Assembly (NCBI GenBank): GCA_958439205.1
Contig: OY288189.1
Coordinates: forward strand, 761,960-825,959
Direction of reading: 5' to 3'
DNA: 64,000 bases
DNA from: an uncultured Allorhizobium sp.
GTDB taxonomy: Bacteria > Pseudomonadota > Alphaproteobacteria > Rhizobiales > Rhizobiaceae
Positions 51,668 through 61,020 of the stretch are shown here, piece by piece (within the stretch, counting starts at the first letter, position 1; the number at the start of each line of letters is the position of its first letter). The notes under the pieces were generated by a model that was given only the letters and a program-made list of their open reading frames with translations, ran no database searches and was not told the origin of the DNA. Position numbers and translations under genes: made by a program.

Positions 51668-53220
51668 GCGTTACCGTCTTCGTTCCCCGTGATGCGGCAG
51701 CGCTTGCCGTCGGTGCAGACAAGGTGGCGGCTGTCATCGAGCGCGAAGCCAAGGTACGTGGTGAGGATATCACCATCGTCCGCAACGGCTCTCGCGGCAT
51801 GCTGTGGCTGGAAGTGCTGGTGGAAGTTCGCACCGAGCACGGGCGTGTTGCTTATGGTCCGGTCAAGGCATCCGATGTGCCATCGTTGTTCGATGCCGGC
51901 TTCCTTGATGGCGGCGAGCACCCGCTCGGCCACGGTCTCACCCACGACATTCCCTTCCTCAAGGGCCAAACGCGGCTCACCTTCGCCCGCTGCGGCGTCA
52001 CCGATCCGCTCTCGCTGGATGACTACCGCCACTATCAGGGCCTGAAAGGCCTCGCCAACGCCATCGCGATGGCACCCGTCGACATCGTCAAACAGGTGAC
52101 AGAGAGCGGTTTGCGGGGTCGCGGCGGCGCAGGTTTCCCGACCGGTATCAAGTGGAAGACCGTGGCCGATGCCAAGGCCGACCAGAAATACATCGTCTGC
52201 AATGCCGATGAAGGCGACAGCGGCACCTTTGCCGACCGGATGATCATGGAGGGTGATCCCTTCGTTTTGATCGAAGGCATGGCGATTGCCGGCATCGCGG
52301 TCGGCGCCACCAAAGGCTATGTCTATACTCGCTCCGAATACCCGCATGCGATCGCCGTCATGGAAGAGGCGATCGCGATTGCTAGGGCTGCGGGCATCCT
52401 CGGTGCCTCGGTGATGGGCTCGGCTTACGCCTTCGACATGGAAGTGCGCATGGGCGCCGGCGCCTATGTCTGCGGCGAGGAAACATCGCTGCTCAACAGC
52501 CTCGAGGGCAAGCGCGGCGTGGTGCGCGCCAAGCCGCCGCTTCCGGCGCTGCAGGGCCTGTTCGGCAAGCCGACCGTCGTGAACAACGTCATGTCGCTTG
52601 CCTCTATCCCTGTCATCATGGACCGCGGCGCGCAGTTCTACCGGGATTTCGGTGTCGGCCGTTCGCATGGCACGATCCCGATCCAGCTCGCCGGCAATCT
52701 CAAGCATGGCGGCCTCTATGAGACCGCCTTCGGCCTGCCGCTCGGCCAGCTGATCAATGAGATCGGCGGCGGAACGATCTCCGGGCGCCCGGTCAAGGCT
52801 GTGCAGGTCGGCGGGCCGCTCGGCGCCTATTTCCCGCCTTCGCTGTTCGACACGATCTTCGACTACGAGGCCTTCACCGCTGCCGGTGGCCTGATCGGCC
52901 ATGCCGGTGTGGTCGTCTTCGACGATTCGGCCGACATGCTGAAGCAGGCGCGTTTCGCGATGGAATTCTGTGCGGTCGAAAGCTGCGGCAAGTGCACGCC
53001 CTGCCGCATCGGCTCGACGCGTGGGGTAGAGACGGTCGACAAGATCGCTCAGGGCATCGAGCCGGAGAAGAACAAGGTGCTGCTGGAGGATCTCTGCAAC
53101 ACCATGAAGTTCGGCTCGCTCTGTGCGCTTGGCGGCTTCACGCCCTATCCGGTCATGAGTGCGATGACGCATTTCCCGGAAGATTTTGCGCGGGCACCGG
53201 TCAGGGAGGCTGCGGAATGA
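51664..53220 (+). CDS. fdsB: NAD+-formate dehydrogenase beta subunit (FdsB, NuoF-like)
   Basis: A 518-residue diaphorase subunit that reduces NAD+. It has an N-terminal thioredoxin-like region (about 1-110), the NADH/FMN loops GRGGAGFPTGIKWK and CNADEGDSGTFADR, GAGAYVCGEETSLLNSLEG, and a [4Fe-4S] site ESCGKCTPCRIGSTRG plus a later Cys. Electrons from FdsA pass through FdsG/FdsB to FMN and NAD+. Start overlaps fdsG (ATGA). A repeat element separates it from fdsA. Confidence 0.95.
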   Translation: MSVTVFVPRDAAALAVGADKVAAVIEREAKVRGEDITIVRNGSRGMLWLEVLVEVRTEHGRVAYGPVKASDVPSLFDAGFLDGGEHPLGHGLTHDIPFLKGQTRLTFARCGVTDPLSLDDYRHYQGLKGLANAIAMAPVDIVKQVTESGLRGRGGAGFPTGIKWKTVADAKADQKYIVCNADEGDSGTFADRMIMEGDPFVLIEGMAIAGIAVGATKGYVYTRSEYPHAIAVMEEAIAIARAAGILGASVMGSAYAFDMEVRMGAGAYVCGEETSLLNSLEGKRGVVRAKPPLPALQGLFGKPTVVNNVMSLASIPVIMDRGAQFYRDFGVGRSHGTIPIQLAGNLKHGGLYETAFGLPLGQLINEIGGGTISGRPVKAVQVGGPLGAYFPPSLFDTIFDYEAFTAAGGLIGHAGVVVFDDSADMLKQARFAMEFCAVESCGKCTPCRIGSTRGVETVDKIAQGIEPEKNKVLLEDLCNTMKFGSLCALGGFTPYPVMSAMTHFPEDFARAPVREAAE

Positions 53221-53263
53221 GTTGTCTTGGAGAAACTCGCGAGGCAGCCGGATCTGGCTCCCT

Positions 53264-53379
53264 CTTCTCCCCAGCGGGGAGAAGTGCCGAACGCAGTGAG
53301 GCGATGAGGGGGCCGCTTGCGCTGACGCTTACCCCCTCATCCGGCGCTACGCGCCACCTTCTCCCCGCCGGGGAGAAGG
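53264..53379. repeat. Composite palindromic (REP-like) intergenic repeat with three hairpins
   Basis: Three hairpins: 53264-53272 with 53276-53284 (9 bp), 53303-53312 with 53332-53341 (10 bp, GATGAGGGGG type), and 53357-53366 with 53370-53379 (10 bp). First and third share the CTTCTCCCC core. Repeats of this style are, from memory, abundant between genes in Rhizobiales. It splits fdsB from fdsA inside the operon. Confidence 0.8.
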
Positions 53380-53442
53380 GGTCCCGCCAGCGCTCTGCCC
53401 GTCAGTGTCATCACGTCATGCACGCTCTCCAGGAGGCCATCC

Positions 53443-56325
53443 ATGCCCCTCGTTCCTGAAATCGACTACGGCACCCCGGCGTCCCGCTCGGAAAACATGG
53501 TGACGCTCACCATCGACGGTCGCGAGATCACCGTCCCGGAAGGCACCTCGATCATGCGCGCCTCGATGGAGGCCGGCATTCAGGTGCCAAAACTTTGCGC
53601 CACAGACATGGTCGATGCCTTCGGCTCCTGCCGTCTCTGTCTGATCGAGGTCGAGGGCCGCAATGGCACGCCCGCCTCCTGCACCACGCCCGTGGCACCC
53701 GGCATTGTCGTCCACACCCAGACAGAGCGGCTCAAGGCCATCCGCAAGGGCGTGATTGAGCTCTATATCTCCGACCATCCGCTCGACTGTCTGACCTGCG
53801 CGGCAAACGGCGACTGCGAGCTGCAGGACATGGCGGGTGCCGTCGGACTGCGCGATGTGCGCTACGGCTATGAGGGTGAAAATCACGTCAAGGCGCGCTC
53901 CACCGAGGGCGGGATCAACGCCCAGTGGCTGCCGAAGGACGAGAGCAATCCCTATTTCACCTATGATCCATCCAAATGCATCGTCTGTTCGCGCTGCGTG
54001 CGGGCCTGCGAAGAGGTGCAGGGTACGTTTGCGCTGACCATCGAAGGCCGCGGTTTTGACAGCCGAGTGTCAGCAGGCGCGCATGAAGCGTTCCTCTCAT
54101 CGGAATGCGTCTCCTGCGGCGCCTGCGTTCAGGCCTGCCCGACCGCGACGCTGACGGAAAAGTCCGTGATATCAATCGGCCAGCCGGAGCATTCGGCGGT
54201 TACGACCTGCGCCTATTGCGGTGTCGGCTGCTCGTTCAAGGCAGAGATGCGCGGCGAAGAACTGGTGCGCATGGTGCCGTGGAAGGATGGCCAGGCCAAT
54301 CGCGGCCATTCCTGCGTCAAGGGTCGGTTCGCCTATGGTTACGCAAGCCACAAGGACCGCATTCTCAACCCCATGGTCCGCGAGAAGATCACTGACCCCT
54401 GGCGCGAGGTGACCTGGGAAGAAGCCTATGCGCATGTGGCCGGCGAATTCCGCCGCATCCAGTACCAGTATGGCCGGGAAGCGATCGGTGGCATCACCTC
54501 GTCGCGCTGCACGAACGAAGAAACCTATCTGGTGCAGAAGCTGATCCGCGCCGGCTTCGGCAACAACAATGTCGACACCTGCGCCCGTGTCTGCCATTCG
54601 CCCACCGGCTACGGCCTCGGCCAGGCCTTCGGCACCTCTGCCGGCACGCAGAATTTCGACAGTGTCGAACATTCCGACGTGGTCCTCGTCATCGGCGCAA
54701 ACCCGACCGATGGCCACCCGGTCTTCGGCTCGCGGCTAAAGAAGCGGCTGCGCCAGGGCGCCAAGCTGATCGTCATCGATCCGCGCCGCATCGATCTCGT
54801 GCGCACGCCGCATGTGGAAGCGGCCCACCATCTGCCACTGAAGCCCGGCACCAATGTCGCGGTGCTGACCGCACTCGCCCATGTCATCGTGACCGAAGGC
54901 CTGTTTGCCGAAGCCTTCATCCGCGAGCGCTGCGACTGGTCCGAATTCGAGGACTGGGCCGCTTTCGTCTCCGAGCCTGAACATTCGCCGGAGGAAACCG
55001 AGAAGTTCACTGGCGTAACGGCGGCCGAACTGCGAGGTGCCGCACGTCTGTTCGCCACCGGCGGCAATGGCGCGATCTATTACGGTCTCGGCGTCACCGA
55101 ACACAGCCAAGGCTCGACCACCGTCATGGCGATCGCCAACCTTGCCATGGTCACCGGCAATATCGGCCGTCCCGGTGTGGGCGTGAACCCGCTGCGCGGT
55201 CAGAACAATGTCCAGGGCTCCTGTGACATGGGTTCCTTCCCGCATGAGCTGCCGGGTTATCGCCACGTGTCCGATGATGCCACCCGCGAGACTTTCGAAA
55301 AGCTCTGGGGCGTCGAGCTTAGCAACGAGCCTGGCCTGCGCATCCCGAACATGCTGGATGCCGCCGTCGATGGTTCCTTCAAGGGGATCTACATCCAAGG
55401 TGAGGATATCCTGCAGTCCGACCCCGATACCAAGCATGTCTCGGCTGGTCTTGCTGCGATGGAATGCGTCGTCGTGCACGACCTCTTCCTCAACGAGACG
55501 GCCAACTACGCGCATGTCTTCCTTCCGGGCTCGACCTTCCTGGAAAAGGACGGCACCTTCACCAATGCCGAGCGCCGCATCAACCGCGTGCGCAAGGTGA
55601 TGAGCCCAAAGAACGGGTATGCGGACTGGGAAGTGACGCAAAAGCTCGCCCAGGCCATGGGCCTAACCTGGAACTACACGCATCCGTCGCAGATCATGGA
55701 CGAGATCGCGGCGACCACGCCGAGCTTTGCCGGTGTCTCCTACGACTATCTGGAAAAGATGGGTTCGGTGCAGTGGCCCTGCAACGAGAAATTCCCCGTG
55801 GGATCGCCGATCATGCATGTCGACGGCTTCGTGCGCGGCAAGGGCAAGTTCATCCGCACCGAATATGTCGCGACCGACGAACGCACCGGCCCGCGCTTTC
55901 CGCTGCTTCTCACCACAGGCCGCATTCTTTCGCAGTACAATGTCGGCGCGCAGACGCGGCGCACCGAGAATGTCGTCTGGCATGAGGAGGATCTCCTGGA
56001 GATCCATCCGCATGATGCCGAACAGCGCGGCGTGAAGGACGGGGACTGGATCAAGCTAGCCAGCCGTGCGGGCGATACGACGCTGCGTGCGCTGATCACC
56101 GATCGCGTGGCCCCGGGCGTGGTCTACACCACCTTCCATCACCCGAACACGCAGGCCAATGTCATCACCACTGACTTCTCCGACTGGGCGACGAATTGCC
56201 CGGAATACAAGGTGACCGCCGTGCAGGTCTCGCCGTCCAACGGGCCGACCGAATGGCAGGAAGGCTATGAGGAGCTGTCGCGCCAGTCGCGGCGGATCGT
56301 CGGCAAGCTGGAAGCGGCGGAATGA
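53443..56325 (+). CDS. fdsA: NAD+-formate dehydrogenase alpha subunit, molybdenum catalytic (FdsA)
   Basis: A 960-residue Mo-bis-MGD enzyme that oxidises formate to CO2. Domains: N-terminal [2Fe-2S] region (about 19-95), the His-Cys cluster HPLDCLTCAANGDCEL, two [4Fe-4S] sites CIVCSRCVRACEE and CVSCGACVQACPT, the proximal cluster CAYCGVGCSF, then the molybdopterin domains. The Mo ligand is Cys in DTCARVCHSPT (cysteine, not selenocysteine), followed by the catalytic His. AGGAGG upstream supports ATG 53443. Cytoplasmic; no Tat signal. Confidence 0.96.
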   Translation: MPLVPEIDYGTPASRSENMVTLTIDGREITVPEGTSIMRASMEAGIQVPKLCATDMVDAFGSCRLCLIEVEGRNGTPASCTTPVAPGIVVHTQTERLKAIRKGVIELYISDHPLDCLTCAANGDCELQDMAGAVGLRDVRYGYEGENHVKARSTEGGINAQWLPKDESNPYFTYDPSKCIVCSRCVRACEEVQGTFALTIEGRGFDSRVSAGAHEAFLSSECVSCGACVQACPTATLTEKSVISIGQPEHSAVTTCAYCGVGCSFKAEMRGEELVRMVPWKDGQANRGHSCVKGRFAYGYASHKDRILNPMVREKITDPWREVTWEEAYAHVAGEFRRIQYQYGREAIGGITSSRCTNEETYLVQKLIRAGFGNNNVDTCARVCHSPTGYGLGQAFGTSAGTQNFDSVEHSDVVLVIGANPTDGHPVFGSRLKKRLRQGAKLIVIDPRRIDLVRTPHVEAAHHLPLKPGTNVAVLTALAHVIVTEGLFAEAFIRERCDWSEFEDWAAFVSEPEHSPEETEKFTGVTAAELRGAARLFATGGNGAIYYGLGVTEHSQGSTTVMAIANLAMVTGNIGRPGVGVNPLRGQNNVQGSCDMGSFPHELPGYRHVSDDATRETFEKLWGVELSNEPGLRIPNMLDAAVDGSFKGIYIQGEDILQSDPDTKHVSAGLAAMECVVVHDLFLNETANYAHVFLPGSTFLEKDGTFTNAERRINRVRKVMSPKNGYADWEVTQKLAQAMGLTWNYTHPSQIMDEIAATTPSFAGVSYDYLEKMGSVQWPCNEKFPVGSPIMHVDGFVRGKGKFIRTEYVATDERTGPRFPLLLTTGRILSQYNVGAQTRRTENVVWHEEDLLEIHPHDAEQRGVKDGDWIKLASRAGDTTLRALITDRVAPGVVYTTFHHPNTQANVITTDFSDWATNCPEYKVTAVQVSPSNGPTEWQEGYEELSRQSRRIVGKLEAAE

Positions 56326-57152
56326 GCGATGTCATCGGCTCCACGGCGCGGATGGTCGGCGGGCTCAAGGCGAGCAAGGGTCTCGTTTCGAGCAGCAGCC
56401 GGCTCGTGCCGGAGGAGGTGCCGATCGCCTTTTCCTATGGCGGCTCCACCCATGCCGTGATGATGGCAACGCCCGATGATCTCGAGGACTTTGCCGTGGG
56501 CTTTTCGCTCGCCGAAGGCATCATCGCGCGCGCAGGCGATGTCGTTTCCGTCGAGGCAATCGAGGCCGGCGAGGGGATCGACGTTCAGGTGATGCTGAAG
56601 GACATGGCTGCGGAGGCGCTGACCGCCCGACGCCGGCGCATGGCGGGGCCTGTCGGCTGCGGTCTCTGCGGCATCGAGTCGATCGAGCAGGCGAGCCGAG
56701 CGGTGCGCCCTGTGGGGTCGGACGACGTGCGACTGAGCGCCCGCGAGATCGCGGATGCTATGACGTTGCTCGGTGCCGCCCAGGCCCTCAACCGCCAGAC
56801 CCGCGCCGTGCATGCGGCGGGTTTCTATAGCCCCCACGAAGGGCTGGTTGCGATTCGTGAGGACGTCGGTCGGCACAATGCGCTCGACAAGCTCGTCGGT
56901 GCGGTCTTGCTGGGCGGCTGGGATGCTTCGCTGGGCGCGGTCGTTGTGACAAGCCGTCTCTCGGTCGAGATGGTGCAGAAGACGGCGGCTCTTGGTGCGC
57001 CGGTTCTGATCGCCATCTCCGCGCCGACGGCACTCGCCATCCGCACGGCAGCGCAGGCGGGGATAACCCTGATCGGCATCGCTCGTGACGAAGATTTCGA
57101 AATTTTTACCCGACCGGACCGCGTGGTCGAGGGAGTAGCAATACATGTCTGA
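56322..57152 (+). CDS. fdhD: Formate dehydrogenase sulfurtransferase (FdhD/FdsC)
   Basis: A 276-residue accessory protein that delivers sulfur to the molybdenum cofactor before insertion into FdsA. The CxxC motif is in VGCGLCGIESIEQ, and the conserved REDVGRHNALDKLVG block and VVTSRLSVEMVQK are family signatures. Start overlaps the fdsA stop (ATGA) and its end overlaps fdsD by 8 bases. Same place as fdsC in Cupriavidus. Confidence 0.94.
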   Translation: MSDVIGSTARMVGGLKASKGLVSSSSRLVPEEVPIAFSYGGSTHAVMMATPDDLEDFAVGFSLAEGIIARAGDVVSVEAIEAGEGIDVQVMLKDMAAEALTARRRRMAGPVGCGLCGIESIEQASRAVRPVGSDDVRLSAREIADAMTLLGAAQALNRQTRAVHAAGFYSPHEGLVAIREDVGRHNALDKLVGAVLLGGWDASLGAVVVTSRLSVEMVQKTAALGAPVLIAISAPTALAIRTAAQAGITLIGIARDEDFEIFTRPDRVVEGVAIHV

Positions 57153-57489
57153 GACCGGCACCGACGCCAAGCTCATCCGCATGGCCAATCAGATCGCCAC
57201 CTTTTTCCTGTCGCAGCCGGAGGATGTGCGCGTAGAGGGCGTGGCGACGCATATCAACAAGTTCTGGGAGGTCCGCATGCGCCGGCGCTTCTTCGAGCTG
57301 GTGGCGGTCCCCGATGTCGGTTTCCTGCCTATGGTGATCGAGGCCGCCAGCAGCATCAAGCGTCCGGGTGAGTCCGATGCCGCCGCCGTCGGCATTGGTC
57401 AGGAGGCTGCTGTTGGTACACCCGGCGGCAAAGGAGTGGCCGCAGGCGAATCGCTTTCGGAGCCGAGTATCCCGGAGACCACGCCCTGA
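57145..57489 (+). CDS. fdsD: Formate dehydrogenase delta subunit (FdsD)
   Basis: A 114-residue protein. Residues 1-70 match the small FdsD family (LIRMANQIATFFLSQPEDVRVEGVATHINKFWE-type helices, then FFELVA), thought to help assemble or stabilise the complex. After about residue 75 comes a Gly/Ala/Glu/Pro-rich tail of nearly 40 residues that looks disordered and is longer than I expect for the family. Overlaps fdhD by 8 bases and ends the operon; no terminator is evident before the convergent asparaginase gene. Confidence 0.9.
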   Translation: MSETGTDAKLIRMANQIATFFLSQPEDVRVEGVATHINKFWEVRMRRRFFELVAVPDVGFLPMVIEAASSIKRPGESDAAAVGIGQEAAVGTPGGKGVAAGESLSEPSIPETTP

Positions 57490-57552
57490 GCGAGGCGCCG
57501 GTCCTAAGTGGAGCTGTCCGTTGCAACACGCGGGATGACCGAAGAGCTTTCG

Positions 57553-58398
57553 TCAGTTGAGCCAAAGATGGATGAGGGCGGCTTCCGGCGTCTCGGTGCC
57601 GCCATTTTCGATGCCCGTCCCCCAGAGGCCGGCGCCGGCCGCGTAGGTGCCCGGTGACAGACCGCCTGCCTCGCACTGGCTGACAGCGCGCAGGCGCTTG
57701 CCGCTTCCCACCGCCTCGGCGAGCACGGCGAGGATCTTTGGATCATTCATCGCAGTGCCTGCACCAAAGATGCGAAGCACCGCGCCATCAAGCGCTCCCA
57801 GCATGGCGTTCAGCGCATCTGCCGGGATCCCCGGGGAGAGCGTCAGAATAGCGAGCGTGCGGTCGTCGAAGGTCCGCTGCATCGGTGCTTCGTGTGCTGC
57901 CTGCGGCTGGGAGCGAAAGGCATCCGCTGCGTGGCTGTCATGCTTGACCAGACCGTCTGCCGCCAGGAGCTTGCCGGCAAATGCAAGCAGGACGCCGGGC
58001 TCGCTGCCCGTCGCGGCCGTGATCGCCAGTTCGAGATTGCCTTCGGCATCACCCTTTTGCCCGAGCGGCAGCATTGAGCCGCATAGGATAACGCGCCTAT
58101 TTTCCCCCGCTAGAGCCTGGCTCAGGGCTGCACCGGAAAAGGCCATGGTGTCGGTGCCGTGGGTGATGATGACGGCGGCGTCCGGATGGTTGCGGATGGT
58201 GTCCAGCATCCTGTTCCAGTGGCTGGGGCCGACATCGGCGCTGTCGAGCAAGGGATCGAAGACGTCCGTTGTCAAAAACGTGCCGGCGGGCAGGCGTGCC
58301 GCGATCGCTTCTTCCACGAGGCCCTTCATGGGGGCCAGTCCTTCGGGCGTCTCGGCCATCCCGATCGTTCCACCCGTGTGGATCAGCAGCAATTTCAT
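57553..58398 (-). CDS. L-asparaginase (short form)
   Basis: A 281-residue asparaginase/glutaminase-fold enzyme. The two threonine motifs are IHTGGTIGM (residues 6-14) and ITHGTDTMAF (near 78), with SMLPLGQKGDAEGNLELA after them. The family is usually about 320-340 residues, so the C-terminal domain is compact here. It hydrolyses asparagine, releasing ammonia; substrate preference is not proven. Convergent with fdsD; no signal peptide, so cytoplasmic. Confidence 0.85.
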   Translation of the reverse strand: MKLLLIHTGGTIGMAETPEGLAPMKGLVEEAIAARLPAGTFLTTDVFDPLLDSADVGPSHWNRMLDTIRNHPDAAVIITHGTDTMAFSGAALSQALAGENRRVILCGSMLPLGQKGDAEGNLELAITAATGSEPGVLLAFAGKLLAADGLVKHDSHAADAFRSQPQAAHEAPMQRTFDDRTLAILTLSPGIPADALNAMLGALDGAVLRIFGAGTAMNDPKILAVLAEAVGSGKRLRAVSQCEAGGLSPGTYAAGAGLWGTGIENGGTETPEAALIHLWLN

Positions 58399-58471
58399 CG
58401 TCTCGCCTCCCGGATTTGTTGCCGTCTGGTAGGGCAGTGCGACGCGGAGATCAACCGGGTGCTGGAACGCG

Positions 58472-58501
58472 AAAGGGCAGCGCCGTGAAGCGCTGCCCTT
58501 T
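58472..58501 (-). terminator. Likely terminator of the CheW-receptor transcript
   Basis: A perfect 12-bp stem (58472-58483 with 58490-58501) and a 6-base loop lies 25 bases beyond the cheW stop. On the minus strand it ends in TTTC, a short tract; the mirror orientation gives the same, so it may act both ways. Confidence 0.6.
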
Positions 58502-58525
58502 GCAAACGGATGGTCTGTCGCCTGA

Positions 58526-59002
58526 TCAGGCGGCCAGGTCTTCCAGATCGCTGCCCTTGAACATCTTGGCGAGGTTCAGGAAGCAGATCATGCCGTTCTC
58601 GTTGGCAATGATGCCTTCCGAGAAGGTCTTGTCGAAGGAGGCCGAGACTTCCGGAACCGGCTGAACCTGGCTCGACGGGATGGTCAGGATGTCCGAGACG
58701 CGGTCGACCAGCATGCCGATGACCATGTTGTGGACTTCGGCGACGACGATGGCCGAACGCTCGTTGGCGACGGTGCTCTTCATGCCGAGCTTGTAGGCAA
58801 GGTCGATGATCGGAATAACCGAGCCACGAAGGTTCATGACACCGATAACATCGGCCGGTGCATGTGGGATCGGCGTGGACGGTGCCCAGCCGCGAATTTC
58901 GCGGATGGTGGTGGTCTTGACGCAGAACTCCTGATCATGAAGCCGGAAGGCGATGATCTCGAGGGTCTCGCTGCCGAAGCTGGTGGAGCTGATAGTTGCC
59001 AT
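58526..59002 (-). CDS. cheW: Chemotaxis adaptor CheW
   Basis: A 158-residue CheW coupling protein. Blocks: IIAFRLHDQEFCV, EIRGWAPSTPIPHAP, the signature GVMNLRGSVIPIIDLAYKLG, and VDRVSDILTI. It links receptors to the CheA kinase in the cytoplasm. ATG 59002 overlaps the receptor stop by one base (TAATG), so the two are translationally coupled. No cheA is in the window, so it must serve a kinase encoded elsewhere. Confidence 0.93.
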   Translation of the reverse strand: MATISSTSFGSETLEIIAFRLHDQEFCVKTTTIREIRGWAPSTPIPHAPADVIGVMNLRGSVIPIIDLAYKLGMKSTVANERSAIVVAEVHNMVIGMLVDRVSDILTIPSSQVQPVPEVSASFDKTFSEGIIANENGMICFLNLAKMFKGSDLEDLAA

Positions 59003-60786
59003 TAGAAATCTTCCCAACCTTCCTGTACCTTGGCGGCAGCGGCGCCACCTGCGGCGCGAGCGACACTCGCCATGAGTTTGCGTGCCGGTGATGCTACAGG
59101 TGAAGCATCGGGACGCGCTTCCATGACTTTATGCGAAGAGTGTTGCCCAATTCTAAACTGTGACACCAGTTCGCGCAGTGCAGAGGCCTGTTTTGCGAGG
59201 CTGTGGCTTGCAGCGGTCGATTCTTCGACCATCGCCGCGTTCTGCTGGGTGTTCTGGTCCATGGCGTTGACCGCCTTGTTGATCTCCGCGAGGCCGGTCG
59301 ATTGTTCACGCGAGGCTTCGACGATCGCAATAACGTTGCGGTTGATGTCCTGAACTTCCGTGACGATCTGTTCCAGCGCCTTGCCCGTTTCGCCGACAAG
59401 CTGCACGCCGGTCTTCACCTGATCCGACGAGGTGTTGATCAGCGCCTTGATCTCTTTCGCGGCCGTTGCCGAGCGTTGAGCCAGTTCGCGGACTTCCTGA
59501 GCGACGACTGCGAAGCCCTTTCCGGCTTCACCAGCACGGGCTGCCTCGACGCCTGCATTCAGGGCTAGCAGATTGGTCTGGAAGGCGATGTCGTCGATCA
59601 CGCCGATGATGTTCGAGATCTCCTTGGAGGAGTTTTCGATCTGGCCCATGGCCTGGATCGCGTTCTTCACCACGAAGCCGGACTTTTCAGCCCCTTCCTT
59701 GGTGCGCGCCACAAGATGCCCGGCTTCGTTGGCCCGCTTCGAGCTGTCGGCGACGGTCTGGGTGATCTGTTCGAGCGCGGCTGCCGTTTCCTCAACGGCT
59801 GCTGCCTGCTGTTCTGTGCGTTTTGCCAGATTGTCGGAGGCTTCGCGGATCTGCGAAGAGCCCGAGGCAATGGCGTCCGTGTTGTGGCTGACATTCTGCA
59901 TGGCGGCTGCGACACGCCCCATGGCGGCGTTGAAGTCCACGCGGATCTGTTCGAGCGAGGGGATAAAGGGCTTGTCGATGGTTGCCGTCAGGTCGCCCTG
60001 GGCGAGCGCGGTCAATCCCTTCGCGATTTCGTCGACGGCGTTCACCCGACCCGTAATGTCGGTTGCGTATTTCACCACCTTGAAGACGCGGCCGCTCGCG
60101 TCGAAGATAGGGTTGTAGGAGGCCTGGATCCAGACCACCTTGCCGCCCTTGCCGATGCGCTTGAATTCCTGGGAAACGAACTGGCCGGCGGCCAGCGTCT
60201 TCCAGAAGTCGCGATAGGCTTCGGAGCGGGTGTAGTCCGGCTCGCAGAACATGGAGTGATGCTTGCCTGTGATCTCACCCAGCGTGTAGCCGAGGGTCGA
60301 CAGGAAATTCTCGTTGGCGGTGATGATTTCGCCTGTCGTCGTAAACTCGATCGTGGCCTGGACGCGAGAGATCGCTTCGAGCTTGCCGGTGTCCTCCGCA
60401 GATTTGAGTTTGGCGGCCGTGATATCGGTGGCGAACTTGACGATCTTCCAGAGCTTACCGCCGCGGAAGACGGGATTGTAAGAGGCCTGGATCCAGATCT
60501 CGCTGCCGTCCTTCTTGAAGCGCTTGTATTCGCGGCTCTCGAACTGCCCCTTGTTCAGCATGACCCAGAATTCACGATAGTCTGCGGTCGTCGTATAAGC
60601 CGGATCACAGAAGATACGGTGATGCTTGCCCTTGATCTCTTCCAGGCTATAGCCCAGCGCCCGACAGAAATTCTCATTCGCCGTGATGATCGTGCCGTCG
60701 AGCTTGAACTCGATGACCGCCTGCGAGCGGCTCAAAGCGTCGAGAACCGACTTTGACTCAAGCCCCGGAAACGTAATCAATGCCAT
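59002..60786 (-). CDS. Soluble double-PAS methyl-accepting chemotaxis protein
   Basis: A 594-residue receptor with no transmembrane segment. Two tandem PAS domains (about residues 10-125 and 130-245; each with the ITANENF...LGY and GKHH motifs) are followed by a short HAMP-like linker and the signalling coiled coil, whose tip is IDDIAFQTNLLALNAGVEAARAGE-type. The C-terminus GWEDF resembles the pentapeptide that tethers CheR/CheB. The PAS pair resembles Aer-type redox or energy sensors; cofactor unproven. Coupled to cheW. ATG 60786 preferred over 60798. Confidence 0.92.
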   Translation of the reverse strand: MALITFPGLESKSVLDALSRSQAVIEFKLDGTIITANENFCRALGYSLEEIKGKHHRIFCDPAYTTTADYREFWVMLNKGQFESREYKRFKKDGSEIWIQASYNPVFRGGKLWKIVKFATDITAAKLKSAEDTGKLEAISRVQATIEFTTTGEIITANENFLSTLGYTLGEITGKHHSMFCEPDYTRSEAYRDFWKTLAAGQFVSQEFKRIGKGGKVVWIQASYNPIFDASGRVFKVVKYATDITGRVNAVDEIAKGLTALAQGDLTATIDKPFIPSLEQIRVDFNAAMGRVAAAMQNVSHNTDAIASGSSQIREASDNLAKRTEQQAAAVEETAAALEQITQTVADSSKRANEAGHLVARTKEGAEKSGFVVKNAIQAMGQIENSSKEISNIIGVIDDIAFQTNLLALNAGVEAARAGEAGKGFAVVAQEVRELAQRSATAAKEIKALINTSSDQVKTGVQLVGETGKALEQIVTEVQDINRNVIAIVEASREQSTGLAEINKAVNAMDQNTQQNAAMVEESTAASHSLAKQASALRELVSQFRIGQHSSHKVMEARPDASPVASPARKLMASVARAAGGAAAAKVQEGWEDF

Positions 60787-61004
60787 ATGAACCCCCAAGA
60801 TGGCTTTACGCCGCAGATCGGCGTCAATGAGCCAATTTTAGCCTTGTGGATTTAAGCAATCGTCAATGTTCAACGATTTTCGCATGAAAGAGTGAGCGAA
60901 AATCGATCATACCCCCCAGAAATACGCAGGGAAAATTGACGAAGATCGGCATTGACCGCAAAAATTCATTCACATCGCAGGAGGGGGATAGACAAAGGGC
61001 GGGC
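60787..61004. other. Gap between receptor start and arginase stop
   Basis: 218 bases that should hold the receptor promoter on the minus strand. A TTGACG-like hexamer is visible on that strand but I could not pair it with a good -10. No gene seen. Confidence 0.3.
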
Positions 61005-61020
61005 TCAACCGCCCCTTGTC
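60991..61020 (-). other. Hairpin spanning the arginase stop codon
   Basis: A 12-bp stem (60991-61002 with 61009-61020, one G-T pair) whose 6-base loop contains the arginase stop. There is no long T-tract, so it may stabilise the mRNA end rather than terminate. Confidence 0.5.
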
